Below, one piece after another: positions 25,000 to 35,805 of a DNA stretch of 64,000 nucleotides. Source of the stretch: Phytoseiulus persimilis. Its lineage: Eukaryota > Arthropoda > Arachnida > Mesostigmata > Phytoseiidae. Positions within the stretch are counted from its first letter, which is position 1; each line of letters opens with the position of its first letter. Made by a program: the position numbers and the translations under genes. The stretch is taken from contig CM075102.1 in NCBI GenBank assembly GCA_037576195.1, forward strand, positions 43,582,745 through 43,646,744, read 5' to 3'. Below the pieces are notes generated by a model. That model searched no databases. It was not told the DNA's origin and was given only the letters and a program-made list of their open reading frames with translations.

Positions 25000-26808
25000 C
25001 ATGCGGGTCTATTCTTTCGACTCCCGACATGTGTTGAATGCCTGTGGGAGAGAGATCGCTGGACCGTATCGACTTGGAGAGAGAGTTTGAAGCGACTGAT
25101 CGAAAAGTGTTTCATAGAATTGTGCGTAACGACGACTTTTGTGGCCGACTTTTCGACATCGTAAGAACGAAAACAAGAGCTTCTGTGATATATCGTCCCA
25201 AACTCCTAGCGAGAAATGAAAAAGTCAACTACTTGTTTCCCTGGAGGGTCACGAGGACATATCCCACGGCCCGAGACAATGTCCGTGAACCTCGTCACCC
25301 CTGACGATCGAAACTCATATGCCTTCATGAAAATAAAGCGCTTGTATTATTATGTACTATTATCGCGGTGTTGAGGCAGGCTGGACGCCAGAGTTAGCTG
25401 CGCTCCGCCGTCAAGCTTGTGCTGGCCTTGAGAGAGAACTGATTTCGCCTCTCAAACTACGCCAGATCTACCATCCGTCGAGATATAATCCCAGAAGGAA
25501 GCAGAGAGACGAGCACAATGCTGAGGAGTCAGCATACGATATTGGTGCAGATTCCTACTCCGAGACATGAATATAATTTGGAATGGCGTTGGATACTTTC
25601 CACCTAATAAATTCCACGGACTTCCCCATACGTCTTCCCGCAAGCTTCAGTAACTCGAGCGATCTTAGCGATTCACGGGTCATTGTCGTGAACATCAAAC
25701 CGTTAACTACGAAGAGAAGAAACGTTACAACCGTCTGTGTTGAATTCGCCTCTTTCGAAACAACGAACTTCGACTCGAAGGCTGAGAATGCTTATCTCGA
25801 ATCGAAAGGGAACGGTCAACGCTTTCAGGGAGTTCTCACTTGCAACATGTCTCGAAGGCCTCTTTCATTCTTCAGGCAGGCTCGGTCAACAGATCCGGAA
25901 TTCTCGGAGCACTAACGAGCCTCACGGAAGCCTCGCGGACGATTATGAGCACCTGAAGACTGACCCCAGCACCGACTTCCACTAGTTCGGCTATTTTCCC
26001 AAGCTGGAGAGCCGCCAGGACGGCGTGTATCCTGTAGATATGCGAAAATGCTCTCTTCATATCGTCGCTTAGCGGTTCGCGAACCGCGCGCCGATTTTGA
26101 AAGGGCGAGGGCGCCTCCGCTGTTTACCTTGATGTTTCGATTGTCTGTCGTCTGCGCGTCGTCGGCGCCAAAAGCTTGATCTCCGTGTCCTCTTTCGAAT
26201 TTGAACAATTCTCAACGTTTAACACTTCTAGTTTCCGAATTCGTATATCATCGAAGTCGACGCAAGCAAGAGTCGTGAGTTTCAGCCGAGTTTGTGCGAG
26301 CGATCAGGATGGATGAGCCGATCATGTTCGCGAGAGTCGAACGTTGTGTTCAAAATCAAACAAGCTGCCACCGGACAAAACCACCACAGAATTCCAAATA
26401 TGACAGCCTTTGACGCGGACGGTCAACAGTTTTGCGCGGTTATCTTCACCTCCCGGAACTTACAGCCGTGGTCTGAGCGAGCTCGAGCGGTTTATTGACG
26501 GATCTTGATGGACTCCGTTATCGGAAACTGAAACGATTCCAGAATCGTGTCGAGTTCGAGAATAACGCTGTTTGAAAGACGAGAAGTCAGAGCCGGTAGT
26601 TCTGATCATACACCTGAGCAAACACCCCGACGCTGAGAGGGGGATTCCTGTGAACCTGAGAAGTCAGGCAATCTCATTCGAGAGGAATAGCTCGGGTTGA
26701 ACATATGACATTTAGACGTCAGTCGCCGGACGCTCCGATAATTATATGCTGGGTCCGAGCGGCGCTATCCTCCACTGCTCAACGATTTTACTGGTTCTTC
26801 TCCAGACA
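25000..26808. other. Region without recognised genes
   Basis: Two opposite-strand stretches read protein-like: minus at about 26310-26118 (LTTLACVDFDDIRIRKLEVL, acidic to basic, possible donor GTAAAC) and plus at 26292-26498. Neither can be joined to neighbours in phase with confidence and neither shows a known motif. Confidence 0.25.
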
Positions 26809-27693
26809 ATGCCTCGGAGAGCGCCGGAAATCTCCATGTTGGAGATGTCAGTCGCGAGATCTTCTACAAGCGAGACTATTGTTGAATCATCTGTTCGCGA
26901 GGCGCAGCCTTCACCGAAACGACCCCTTAACGACATGGCGTCCAAACCTGGCCGTAAACGACGTCAAAAGGAAAACAACGTTGAGCAATTGAAGGATGTG
27001 AGCAAGCTTAAAGGTCGACAACGAATGGTTGCCTTCGACGCGGTGAGTGACGCTGCCCCGCTGTGAGGAGGGATGTTCTCTTCCGAGAATAGTTGTTCAA
27101 CAGGGCTCCATATTTCAGATTGATGAAGTTATTAGAAGCCTACCATCTCTTAGTGACATAAAAGAAGAGGCGATTAGAAAATACAAAGGAAATATCGAGT
27201 CTATAGATCGGATTCTCGACGTCCTCGGGGAGGATGCTAGTCGAGTCCCGCTCGATGCTCTCGGCGATTTCAGAGTTCTGGCCCTCAAGTATGTACACGA
27301 GTTTCAACGTTCAGCTCAAACGCGCAAGAATCCATCCCTGACCATTGATCTCCCCTGAATTCAACCCTGAAAATTGTTTTATAGTCCAAAGCCATTCGCC
27401 GATGCTCTGGAGGAGGCCGCGAGAGAGCATCAGTTGCGAAGTCCGGAACCTTCCGAGTCGAAGAAAATGAAAGAATTGCTTCGCAGCAAATTGAAGACGA
27501 GGTGGGTTGTCGACGGGCTCTTTTCGCAAGATAAAAAATTGTGTCATATTAACGCATCAAGTTGAGATGGGTTCCTCCGACAACTGAACGCTCCGATCTG
27601 CAGTACATCTTTGACGCGAGTCAGCTCATGTGTGACACCGTCTGCTCGAAAGCCACAGAATTCGATCGCCTCGAAGGCAGCGCCAAGGGTTAG
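26809..27693 (+). CDS. Unidentified small four-exon gene, helical basic protein
   Basis: Exons 26809-27042, 27119-27288, 27385-27501 and 27567-27693 join in phase (0, 2, 2) through GT-AG introns of 65-96 bases, with stop TAG at 27691-27693. The start is the Met of MPRRAPEISMLEM; an open frame reaches further up, so an earlier start is possible. The N-terminal third is Ser/Thr-rich then strongly basic (SKPGRKRRQKENN), like a nuclear localisation signal. The remainder is predicted by eye to be mostly helical (DEVIRSLPSLSDIKEEAIRK, KKMKELLRSKLKT) and ends in an amphipathic stretch with two cysteines (LMCDTVCSKATEFDRL). There is no signal peptide or membrane span. I do not recognise the family; a small nuclear protein such as a kinetochore subunit is one guess, not a call. 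The exon 4 acceptor (TTGAG) is weak. Confidence 0.5.
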
Positions 27694-27840
27694 GAATGAA
27701 CCGACACCTTTGCGGAACAGAGGTCAGTGATTTCGATTTCTGCTCGACACGAACGCTCTGTGTTTTCTCGCAGAGGATGATTCCCCTTTGCTCATCGTTA
27801 AGCGCAAGTTATTTTGTTGCAGCAAAATAAGGTCGTGGTT

Positions 27841-28137
27841 ATGCCTCGAGGCCGCAAGAATTCTTCTCAAATATTTCACCAGTGCTACGAAAACCCAAAA
27901 GGAATTCCCGTGTTACGAGCGAGGATGACGAAAACTCAACCCCATATCGACAGAGAGGCCTTTGTATTTGTTTCTGAAAAGCTTATCGAAATCCCTCCTC
28001 CATCGCGAGACAACTATCTCCCTCGGGTGGCTAGTGGCGCCGAACCTCGATGGAGACTCCGAGGTGTTCTGGATTGGTGCCGCCGAGGGCGCCACCATCC
28101 TCCGGCCACGTACAACTATTTCAAGCCTCGTTTCTAA
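27841..28137 (+). CDS. Unidentified open frame, 98 codons from first Met
   Basis: The frame is preceded by TTTTGTTGCAG, a fair splice acceptor, and runs to TAA at 28135-28137. It starts MPRGRKNSSQIF and contains VSEKLIEIPPPSRDNY. It lies just downstream of the preceding four-exon gene but cannot be joined to its last exon in phase, so it may be a separate gene or an alternative 3' exon. No domain is recognised; an overlapping minus-strand frame makes the call uncertain. Confidence 0.3.
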   Translation: MPRGRKNSSQIFHQCYENPKGIPVLRARMTKTQPHIDREAFVFVSEKLIEIPPPSRDNYLPRVASGAEPRWRLRGVLDWCRRGRHHPPATYNYFKPRF

Positions 28138-30322
28138 CTGACTATCACATGAAGATTTGCTGGCGGAGGAATTGTGTTGTTGCTCCATATCAGCTGGGAT
28201 ACGCCGTAGTTTAGGCTAGAATGGCTATTAAATTCTTCAGAAAGTAGAAGGACGATAAACACCGCGTTTTTAATCAGAATAGACTTTGAACCAGAAGTCG
28301 AGTCTCGCCTCAGGTGTTTCTTCTGGCCCTAGTGCTTTTCTCGTTTCCTTCGCGAGAGGCTGCCCCAACAATTGATACGCGAGTTCGGATTTTGTAGTTT
28401 GAAGGTTCATCGGCCTCTCGTTGTGTAATCACACAACATTGATGGAGTCACCCATTTTCGGTAGCGATTCTGAACCCGTTGCCCAGCTTCAGGTCGCATC
28501 TTCTTTCCCATTATAGTTCTCTAATAGCTGTTGTATTATGGGAGGAGTTGGAAGCATCCACTACTCCTCACTTGGAGTTCAGGCGCTCTGCATTCATTAA
28601 TGCCCATATATCCGTGAATATCAGGGTGAACAGGAGGAAAACTCGATGAGTGTTGCCTTTTGGTGTGGGAGCTGAGAAATTCAGCCATGAAACACTCATT
28701 CCTCCATTCTACTATGAATGAATGGTTGACGTGCGACGATTGATGCACGAATTTCCAGCGTCGGCCATTACGAGTTTAGTGATTCGACTGAGCGGAAACG
28801 ATCGAATGCATTGGGAAGCGCATGAGGGTGACAGTAGAGATTTCCGGAAGCTTACGTACATTCATCTGATGGTTTAACGGCACAAATGCGCTCGCTTCTT
28901 GCTCGGGAGTCCAAAAGCACAAGTGCGGTTGAACACGTCTACGAGAGGCCATTTCTGACAGTAAGGTGGTGGACAACGCTGGGTAGAAACGCTTCGGTGC
29001 GTTTCGAGCCTCCGAGAACTATCCGAACAGCTCAGGGTGTTCCATAGATGCACGAAACGTTCAACGTTAGTAATTCACAAGCCACCCAATTGTGCCGGAA
29101 TCGTTGTGTGGACTATGGCTGCCTGCCGGGTGTCTCTCCTCACAGGTAGCCGCGATTGGCAAGCTCATCCGGCCGTGGCTGGCCAATTGATATGACTCAG
29201 TTATTATGGTGATTTTCATTATTCCGAAGGTGTCTGACGCCACTATCAGATGTCGTTGCTTGCATAGGAAGTTTCGCGAGAATGCCGCACTATGAATCAT
29301 GACATCGCACCGCGTAATCTCGGGAAAGCAACGTCACTGTAATGAACACCGCACCGATGAGGAGAGAAACGTACACCAGGTGTGTATGAGTCTATCGCGA
29401 TGCATGGGGAGACTGAGAAGTTGACTGAGTGGACACGTGAAAATCACGTGAAAGGACGATGTGCATTAGCTGATCCTGTCGAACAGCGTCTCGAAATCGA
29501 GAGATAACAAAAACCCGAATCTCGCTAACGGTAATTGCTCAACGACCATGCGGGACAACTGGCAATTGTTGAGACTACCGGGAATTCTCCAATGAACTCC
29601 AGTCGAGGCCTCTCTGGCACTGTTTCTCAACTGGTTGTGATCCCGCAGGAAATGAGGGATGATGACACAGTTCCATTCCCAGTAGCCTCAGACAACTGGA
29701 GTGAATTCCTGATGCTCATTGGAGGATGAGTATTCTCGGAGCTTTTCCCCTCCAGCCGGCTATCACCGGGACATGGAGCTTCGATTGCCTCGACGAACGG
29801 CCGACCTATTCCCTCTGTCCACGCGAATCCATCCACCGAACCGTTCCATGACTGGAGGAGAACCAAAGAAGGCGAGTTTTGGCAGCCCTCTCGGCAAACA
29901 TCTCTTCCACTTGGACCACTCGCCGCAAATGTCAGCCAGAGTAGCGGAAGATTCTGGCGTCATCTGAGCTTTGTCAATAATGGAAAATTCCACCCTCGGA
30001 AAGGCGACTGCCAACCGAGCGAGCAATATTGCAGAAGCTTGGTTGAATTGAGCTGGGAGCTACGTAAGGTACTGCTCAGAATCAGGGCCCCATCACTCGC
30101 GGTTTCCCGCGAAGAGCCAGGCAGTCTCTGGAACTAGTCGAAAAATGCTTCCTTCCGTGCAGCGTTCGAACGTTTCCCTTTCCCAGAGAAGGCACGAATT
30201 TTCGGAATCAATCGAAACCTTGCTGAGAGATTTTGCAGAGCCATCCAGGTCCTTTCGATCTCCGCGATGGAGGATAAGAACCCTGCGTAGAGGTAGGCAT
30301 CGATTCGTTACGCAGAACTCAC
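28138..30322. other. Region without recognised genes
   Basis: Short overlapping frames only. On the minus strand 30026-29763 reads protein-like (FPRVEFSIIDKAQMTPESS) and could belong to the same gene as the exon at 30323-30577, but I could not find splice sites that join them in phase. Confidence 0.25.
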
Positions 30323-30577
30323 CCTTCCGTTGTTCTTCTGGAGATCTTGAACCATGTTCCTTTGCCATTTGTTCAAGTTATCCTCGACTGCTTGAACTGG
30401 GGCTTTGGGGAAAATAAGATCATGTTTCACATATCCGCCGGGACGATCAAAAATCCTTGCTCCGGAAACCTCACTTTCTGAGAGGGGAATCTCACGCCAG
30501 CCCCCGGTAAGGCCCAGCTCTGTTGGGTTGAAGCGTTGAAGTGCTTTCATATTGCGAGACATCACGGAGGCCGACAT
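30323..30577 (-). CDS. Unidentified coding exon, probable first exon, minus strand
   Basis: From the Met at 30577 an 85-codon frame reads MSASVMSRNMKALQRF, then NPTELGLTGGWREIPLSE, a proline/tyrosine segment and a helical end (NLNKWQRNMVQDLQKN). It closes exactly at codon phase 0 with a good donor, AGG|GTGAGT. The composition is that of a folded soluble protein; there is no signal peptide. Downstream on this strand, 30300-30100 holds frames that could continue it, including one with EIERTWMALQNLSARF, but no acceptor in the right phase is clearly best. Family unknown. Confidence 0.4.
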
Positions 30578-31735
30578 GTTGTAGCGAACGACGCGCTACT
30601 GAAGTCTTGAACAACTTCCAATGACGAGTTATCCGAGCAACACAATTTGCTCAAGAGAGACTGGGGCACTCTGATATTCTGATGAAACTTTGCGCAATTT
30701 CACTCTCCAAACCATGCTCTCGAACACAAACACCACTTCGGTCACAGATGAGTTTGGTGCCGGCGTTTTCGGAGATTCCCTGAAGGGAGAGGGCGCTTGA
30801 CCTCATTCCGGGACCCAGTTGACAACGTTGTGGGCCCACAAGTTCGCGACGCTGAGCCAGGATGGGTTGCTGCCTGTGGGCAACGGCCAGAGTGCAGAGG
30901 GATGAATAATTCACCGCCAGGGAGAGAGTTCTAGATTGACGTCGAGCATCTGGAGCGTACCATTCAACGTGAACCTTTCCCCTGCGACAGGGCCCGCATT
31001 GTACCCCACATTCGCGGTACGTCGAGCGGACGCGAAAGGCAGATTCATCGGACCCAGAAATCATTACAGACGATCGGATCGGAGGGCGATGAAACGAATT
31101 TAATCTCTCCTGCTGAAGGTGTATTGCTTCGGGAATATTCCAGATTGACTTTGGAACACGGGCTCGGGAGATTCGCAGAGAAATGCTTCGAAATCCGCTT
31201 GGAAATGGAGAGCGATCATATTCACGGAGAACGCGACGACTCCGTCACGGTCTGAATTGCGATTCCGTCTCGTCGGAAAGCTTTTGAGCACTCCAGCTGG
31301 GTCAGCTTCCCGTGAGAATATCGTGATCGAACTGAACCAGGATATCAGTCCAGAAACGAGCTAGTGGACAACAAGATTCATGGTCGCTCGAATCGTTCGT
31401 GCCTAACTAGTGTGGCTCTCCAACTCTCGACAAAGAACGTGCTTGTCTGATCATATCAGCAATGTTTGGAAGAGATGGACCCAGTCGTGGACGGCGAGCG
31501 AGAACTTAACGGTGGCGGATTCAACACATCGAAATGTTTGTGAGCTTTGTATTCGGCGCTATCGTCAGCCTCGCTGCATTCCACAGTCGGTCTCCGATGC
31601 GCACAACGGTGACGGCCACGCTGCGATGAGCGCAGTCGGAAGAATCAAGCAAGGAATGAACGATCAGGATCGGATTTCATGGAAAAGGAGAGTTTTTCGA
31701 CCAGTACTAACTTCCGCGCTCGCTCACGCTCCTAG

Positions 31736-32943
31736 AAGAATACCCCATGGAAGAGTGTAGCTGTATATATCCAACCCAGGATTGGTGGACCACTCTTGCC
31801 CGTGGTTAATGGATCCGTGTCCCCCGATTTCGACAATATTGACATCTCTGGCATCAGGTCAGATCCAACGTCCATGAATCTGGTTTTTATCATGCGTTCC
31901 GCGCGGTGGTTGAACTCTGCGCCGCGGCGACTTTGTGACCCATTTGCTCAGTGGGTCGAGCGGTGCTTGACCACTGCATAGGCTCTGTCGGTGGGGTCAA
32001 TCCTCAAGGTCACGCTGCCGATCGTGTATAGTTTCAGCATCGGAGCCCATGGAATCGGCGAGCAACAGCCATTGCGCTACTCGCAGCTGTTGCCGAGTCT
32101 GCTCCGAGAAAAAGAGTTGAGGACCATCTCGTCCGCGTCGACTAAAAGAGAACCAGGAGTCGTGAGTGTAAGCGAGTATGTAGTCTGAATCCGACTTTAT
32201 TGAGTGCTGACTTTGCGTGAGCTGATTGGCTCAAAGCTACAAGAGGAGGCAGGGACATCAAGCGGAGTTTCATTGAAGGAGTGGTTCAAAGATAACAAGA
32301 ATTTCATAGCTAACACTGCCTCAATCAGGCTGTCTCAGTGGAGCTTCGATGCTCTGAAACGGCTCCAATCGAATTCCGCACCCTCTCGTGGGCTTCCGAG
32401 GTGACGAATCCGGAATTCGGAAATCTTTACGTCGAATGGTCAATGGTTAAATAGTTGAAAAACTGTCCGTCGCATGTCCGGTGGTTGCGAAAACTCTGAG
32501 AATCGCTTGGAGTTTTCAGTCCGTCGCGATTCCTTTACAAAATCGAATCTGTCAAGTGTTATCAGTGTTTTTCTTTTTTGGTCAGTGAGAACCTTTGGGT
32601 GTCTTTGAATTTTCCACGTCGAGTACGAGAGTTCTCAAATAATGAGATGACAGGCGCTACGAGATTAACTGCACAAATCCTACGATTCGAGTTGTGAACG
32701 ATCAGGAACGCAACAAAGCTCTTCGACTCTTCGAGAAAGACGAGTGCAGAGCGAGTTACACAATGAACCAAAGCGAAGTGAGTAAATAAGCGTAGGACAT
32801 TCGAGGGGAGATGTGAACTACTGAATTATGCTGACTTAGATGTTCTACAGATGACGGCGTCCCTCACCTCACGCAAAGCAAGCTGTGAGGATAAGGAGAC
32901 CCTCATGCTGCTTCTGGAGATGTCAATACAAGGTGAACTGTAG
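31736..32943 (+). CDS. Unidentified gene, last five exons visible, plus strand
   Basis: Exons 31736-31882, 31982-32161, 32222-32400, 32654-32777 and 32851-32943 join in phase (0, 0, 2, 0) and end at TAG 32941-32943, about 240 residues. Readable pieces are WKSVAVYIQPRIGGPLLPVV, LKVTLPIVYSFSIGAHGIGE, LKEWFKDNKNFIANTASIRL, VVNDQERNKALRLFEKDECR and the C-terminus LLLEMSIQGEL. The second exon is moderately hydrophobic but is not a clear membrane span. The first donor (CTG|GTTTTT) and the third acceptor (GCGTGAG) are non-ideal; a stronger donor at 31857 would break phase. Exons further upstream (31.4-31.7 kb) are likely but unresolved. The gene converges on the unc80 homologue, with 810 bases between stop codons. 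I cannot name the family. Confidence 0.5.
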
Positions 32944-33753
32944 TACTCGTGGTACCAAAGAGTGGCTGGTTTGTTTGCTTGTCAAGTTGGTTTCGTTCCG
33001 TGACTTCGTCGATTTCGGTTGATTTGTGTATTATCTTGATTTCGTGGATTGTTTCGTAGTTGTGCTCAGTGGAAGCTGCTGCAGCTGCTAGAAGATTGTA
33101 GATCTCAGGATGCGTTTTTGTCGTCTAAGTTGTAACAGTTCAAGTAGTGAAGAGGTTTATCACGAGACGCTGGTAGCTTCGTCGGTTGAGTTGCATTTGG
33201 CTTGTTTGTTCGTTTCGATGCGTTGAAGAAAGAGACAGTTTGACAAGTATTTCGTAACTGTGCTACGTCGTCCTATCCTTCCGCTAGATCTCGTCCAGTT
33301 ATACATGAGGAATGCATGCTCTAGCATGTGTACAATGCCATTATCTAATTTTGATCTCTAGTTTTCTCTGTTATATCTAAATTTGTTTCCTCAAATTATC
33401 AACGGCTAGTAGCCTGATCAAATGCTGCAGCTGTGGTCAGTCCCAAGTGTGTGATGTCTCAGACGCTTGGGGTAGCTGTGTCTAAGTTGAGTGACAACAG
33501 AGCCAGTTTACGATGATGATTCGTGTCATTCGGGGAGAGATATTCCAAAATTCTTCAGGGTGAGAAAGGTGACGTGAATCGTAATGTGAATCATTACATG
33601 GATTCGTCTGCTTTGGCAACGCTGCGAATTGAGCAGCTAATTTAGCGAATGACCCCCACCACAACTGAACGGGTTGTCGAAGCTGATGATGTTCGATTTG
33701 GTCGAAAGTTTTTCCGATGTGTGATTTGATCGATGAACGTTAGATACAAATGT
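32944..33753. other. Intergenic or shared 3' UTR between convergent genes
   Basis: T-rich on the plus strand with many GTTTG/TTGTT words and no protein-like frame on either strand. It probably holds the 3' UTRs of the two convergent genes. I found no clear AATAAA for the minus-strand gene. Confidence 0.45.
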
Positions 33754-35805
33754 CTAGTGTTTAGGGGTCGAAGGAGAGTCCTTAGAGCTAGTTTCTTGCG
33801 GCTGATCTATTTGGTCATTGTCGGACTCTCCTCCGCTGTGGCTTTGGGGCTGAGAATCGCACTTCTTAAGACTGCTTCTCAGCGGCTTGGGCTTGGGCCC
33901 GATCTGCGGCGAGGACTGGCGACGCGCTCCAAGAGGCTTCTTCTGGAAACGCACCTGCACGGTGAAAAAAGCGCGGTTAGATTCGTCGGAGCGGAGGGTG
34001 CGCCTCGTGGTTCAGCGTGGCGCCGTCCACGATCCGTGTGATGTGGGAAATGCAAGTTCGCGTCGCATAATTCTTCGTTTTAGGAGGCATTCGTGCGCAG
34101 CAGTTTCCTTTGCGGGTGGGCGGGCTCCACTCCCTCTCAGCCACACCTTTCGTTCCGGTGAAATCATTCCAAGATGCACGAGTACATCTCAGAGACACGT
34201 AAACGGTGCAGAGCAGTTTGCTGAACAATGACGACGTCGCTCGGGTCAGCTATTAATCACTCGGAACCATCGCAAAAACAGGAGTTAAACTTCTGCCAAC
34301 ACCTTGTCATCGTGAAGAGTACGAGTTCAAACCACTCGTTTCCCCTGCATGGAAGTCGAAGCCTCGACCATGTGAGGGCTTTTACAACACGGATCGATGT
34401 TCGGCAGGCAATGCAAGGTGAATGAGAAAGGAGACGTTCAAGCATTCCCATTGGAAAAAAGAGCAGCAATCAACAGCTGACGGCACGCGAATTCTTTCAC
34501 AAGAAGGAAACAGAGAAGTGTCCTGGCAGTTTAAATGCAGAATCAAGTGAGCTGCCAGGTGGAAGGAGTACCAGTGCGAAGAACACTGAGGACACGCGTA
34601 TATTGGTGCAAAAACAACGACATTTCAGAATCATGATCATCAGACGAACCATTCCATTCATGTACACGGCACGAAGGGCGTACCTTCAAAAAACTTACTC
34701 AGGTTATGTGCCAGCATACGATCGATTCCTACACATGACGAGAAAGAGAACAAAAGGAGCTTTCATCAGTAAGTACTCGATCAACGGTCCTCTCTGCACC
34801 CGTTAAGGCCGGGTTTGCACACACACGCAAGCCCAGTGCTTAAGAAAGGGTGGAAAAATTGGTTGAGTCCCCCATCCTCCTGGAGGGATAAAGCCAATCG
34901 ATGGAGGAGAGCGAAGACATATGTCACGAACGACCAATCCGGAGACGCGCCGTGTTTGTTGGACGAGGGTTCGGTTGCCCAGCGCCACTGATCCGCTCTA
35001 TTGTGAGCGAGGAGTTTCGAAGGAGAAATGATCGAGATGGCTCCGTAATTGAATGTTGAAAGGAAATTCGAAAGAAAGAGAGGGGATATCAAGGTAGGTC
35101 TCTCGGTCCCATTTCCGGAACAAAGATCCACCGGCGAGAGATGTCTCAGGGAAGCGGAATGGTTGAGGTCGGCTTGGAGGAAAATAATGTGAAACGTCCG
35201 ATATAGCGACGAGATCTACTAGTTTGACTACCTGATGATGATGTTGTTGTTGCTGTTGCTGTAGGGTTTGCTGGTGTTCTCTCTGCTGGCTCGGAGTCTG
35301 TGGATCGCCGGTGGTGTCAGCAACAGAAGACGCCTCGATTTGGCTAGAGGGACCGCTCGGTGAGGAGGTTATCACTGCGGGAACTGAGCTTGGTGGACTG
35401 TCCTGAGCAGGGGCTTGTTGAGTGGCGACATCTTCGCCCGCTTCTTCGCCGCCATCTTTGTCATGATGGCCCCAACCTCTCCGAGACTTACCAAATCTGA
35501 AGGCGAGAGTGTTCCGCGTTCACCAAAAGAGCTGCAGCTTGGTTGTGACAGGATATCAGGGAAAAGAGACGGTCGGGGACTGCTTACTTGAATGTTTTCC
35601 TACTTTGCGCCTTCTGACGCTGCAGCCGATGTCTGCCACCGGTGGCTTTTACGTTCAGTTGCTGCGACGTACTGGTGGACGCGTAGCTTGCCGACGGGTC
35701 ACTACCATCGCCCGTTGGAGACGAATGTTGACTTGGACTTGCCGGTCTGCTGGCACTTGGCGAAAACAGGTTCGTTTCGCCGCCGGATGAGGCTGCGTCC
35801 GTCTC
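33754..35805 (-). CDS. unc80: UNC80 exons 34-36, C-terminal tail
   Basis: Exons 35805-35588, 35496-35232 and 33954-33754. All are low-complexity: exon 34 Ser/Thr-rich ending RHRLQRQKAQSRKTFK, exon 35 containing a short Gln run followed by His (LQQQQQQHHHQ), exon 36 basic then acidic (GPKPKPLRSSLKK) with stop at 33754-33756 (SPSTPKH). Exon 36 follows an intron of about 1.28 kb but has an excellent acceptor (CTTTTTTCACCGTGCAG) in the required phase 0. The C-terminal tail is poorly conserved in the family, so exon 36 rests on splice and phase evidence rather than on homology. Confidence 0.75.
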
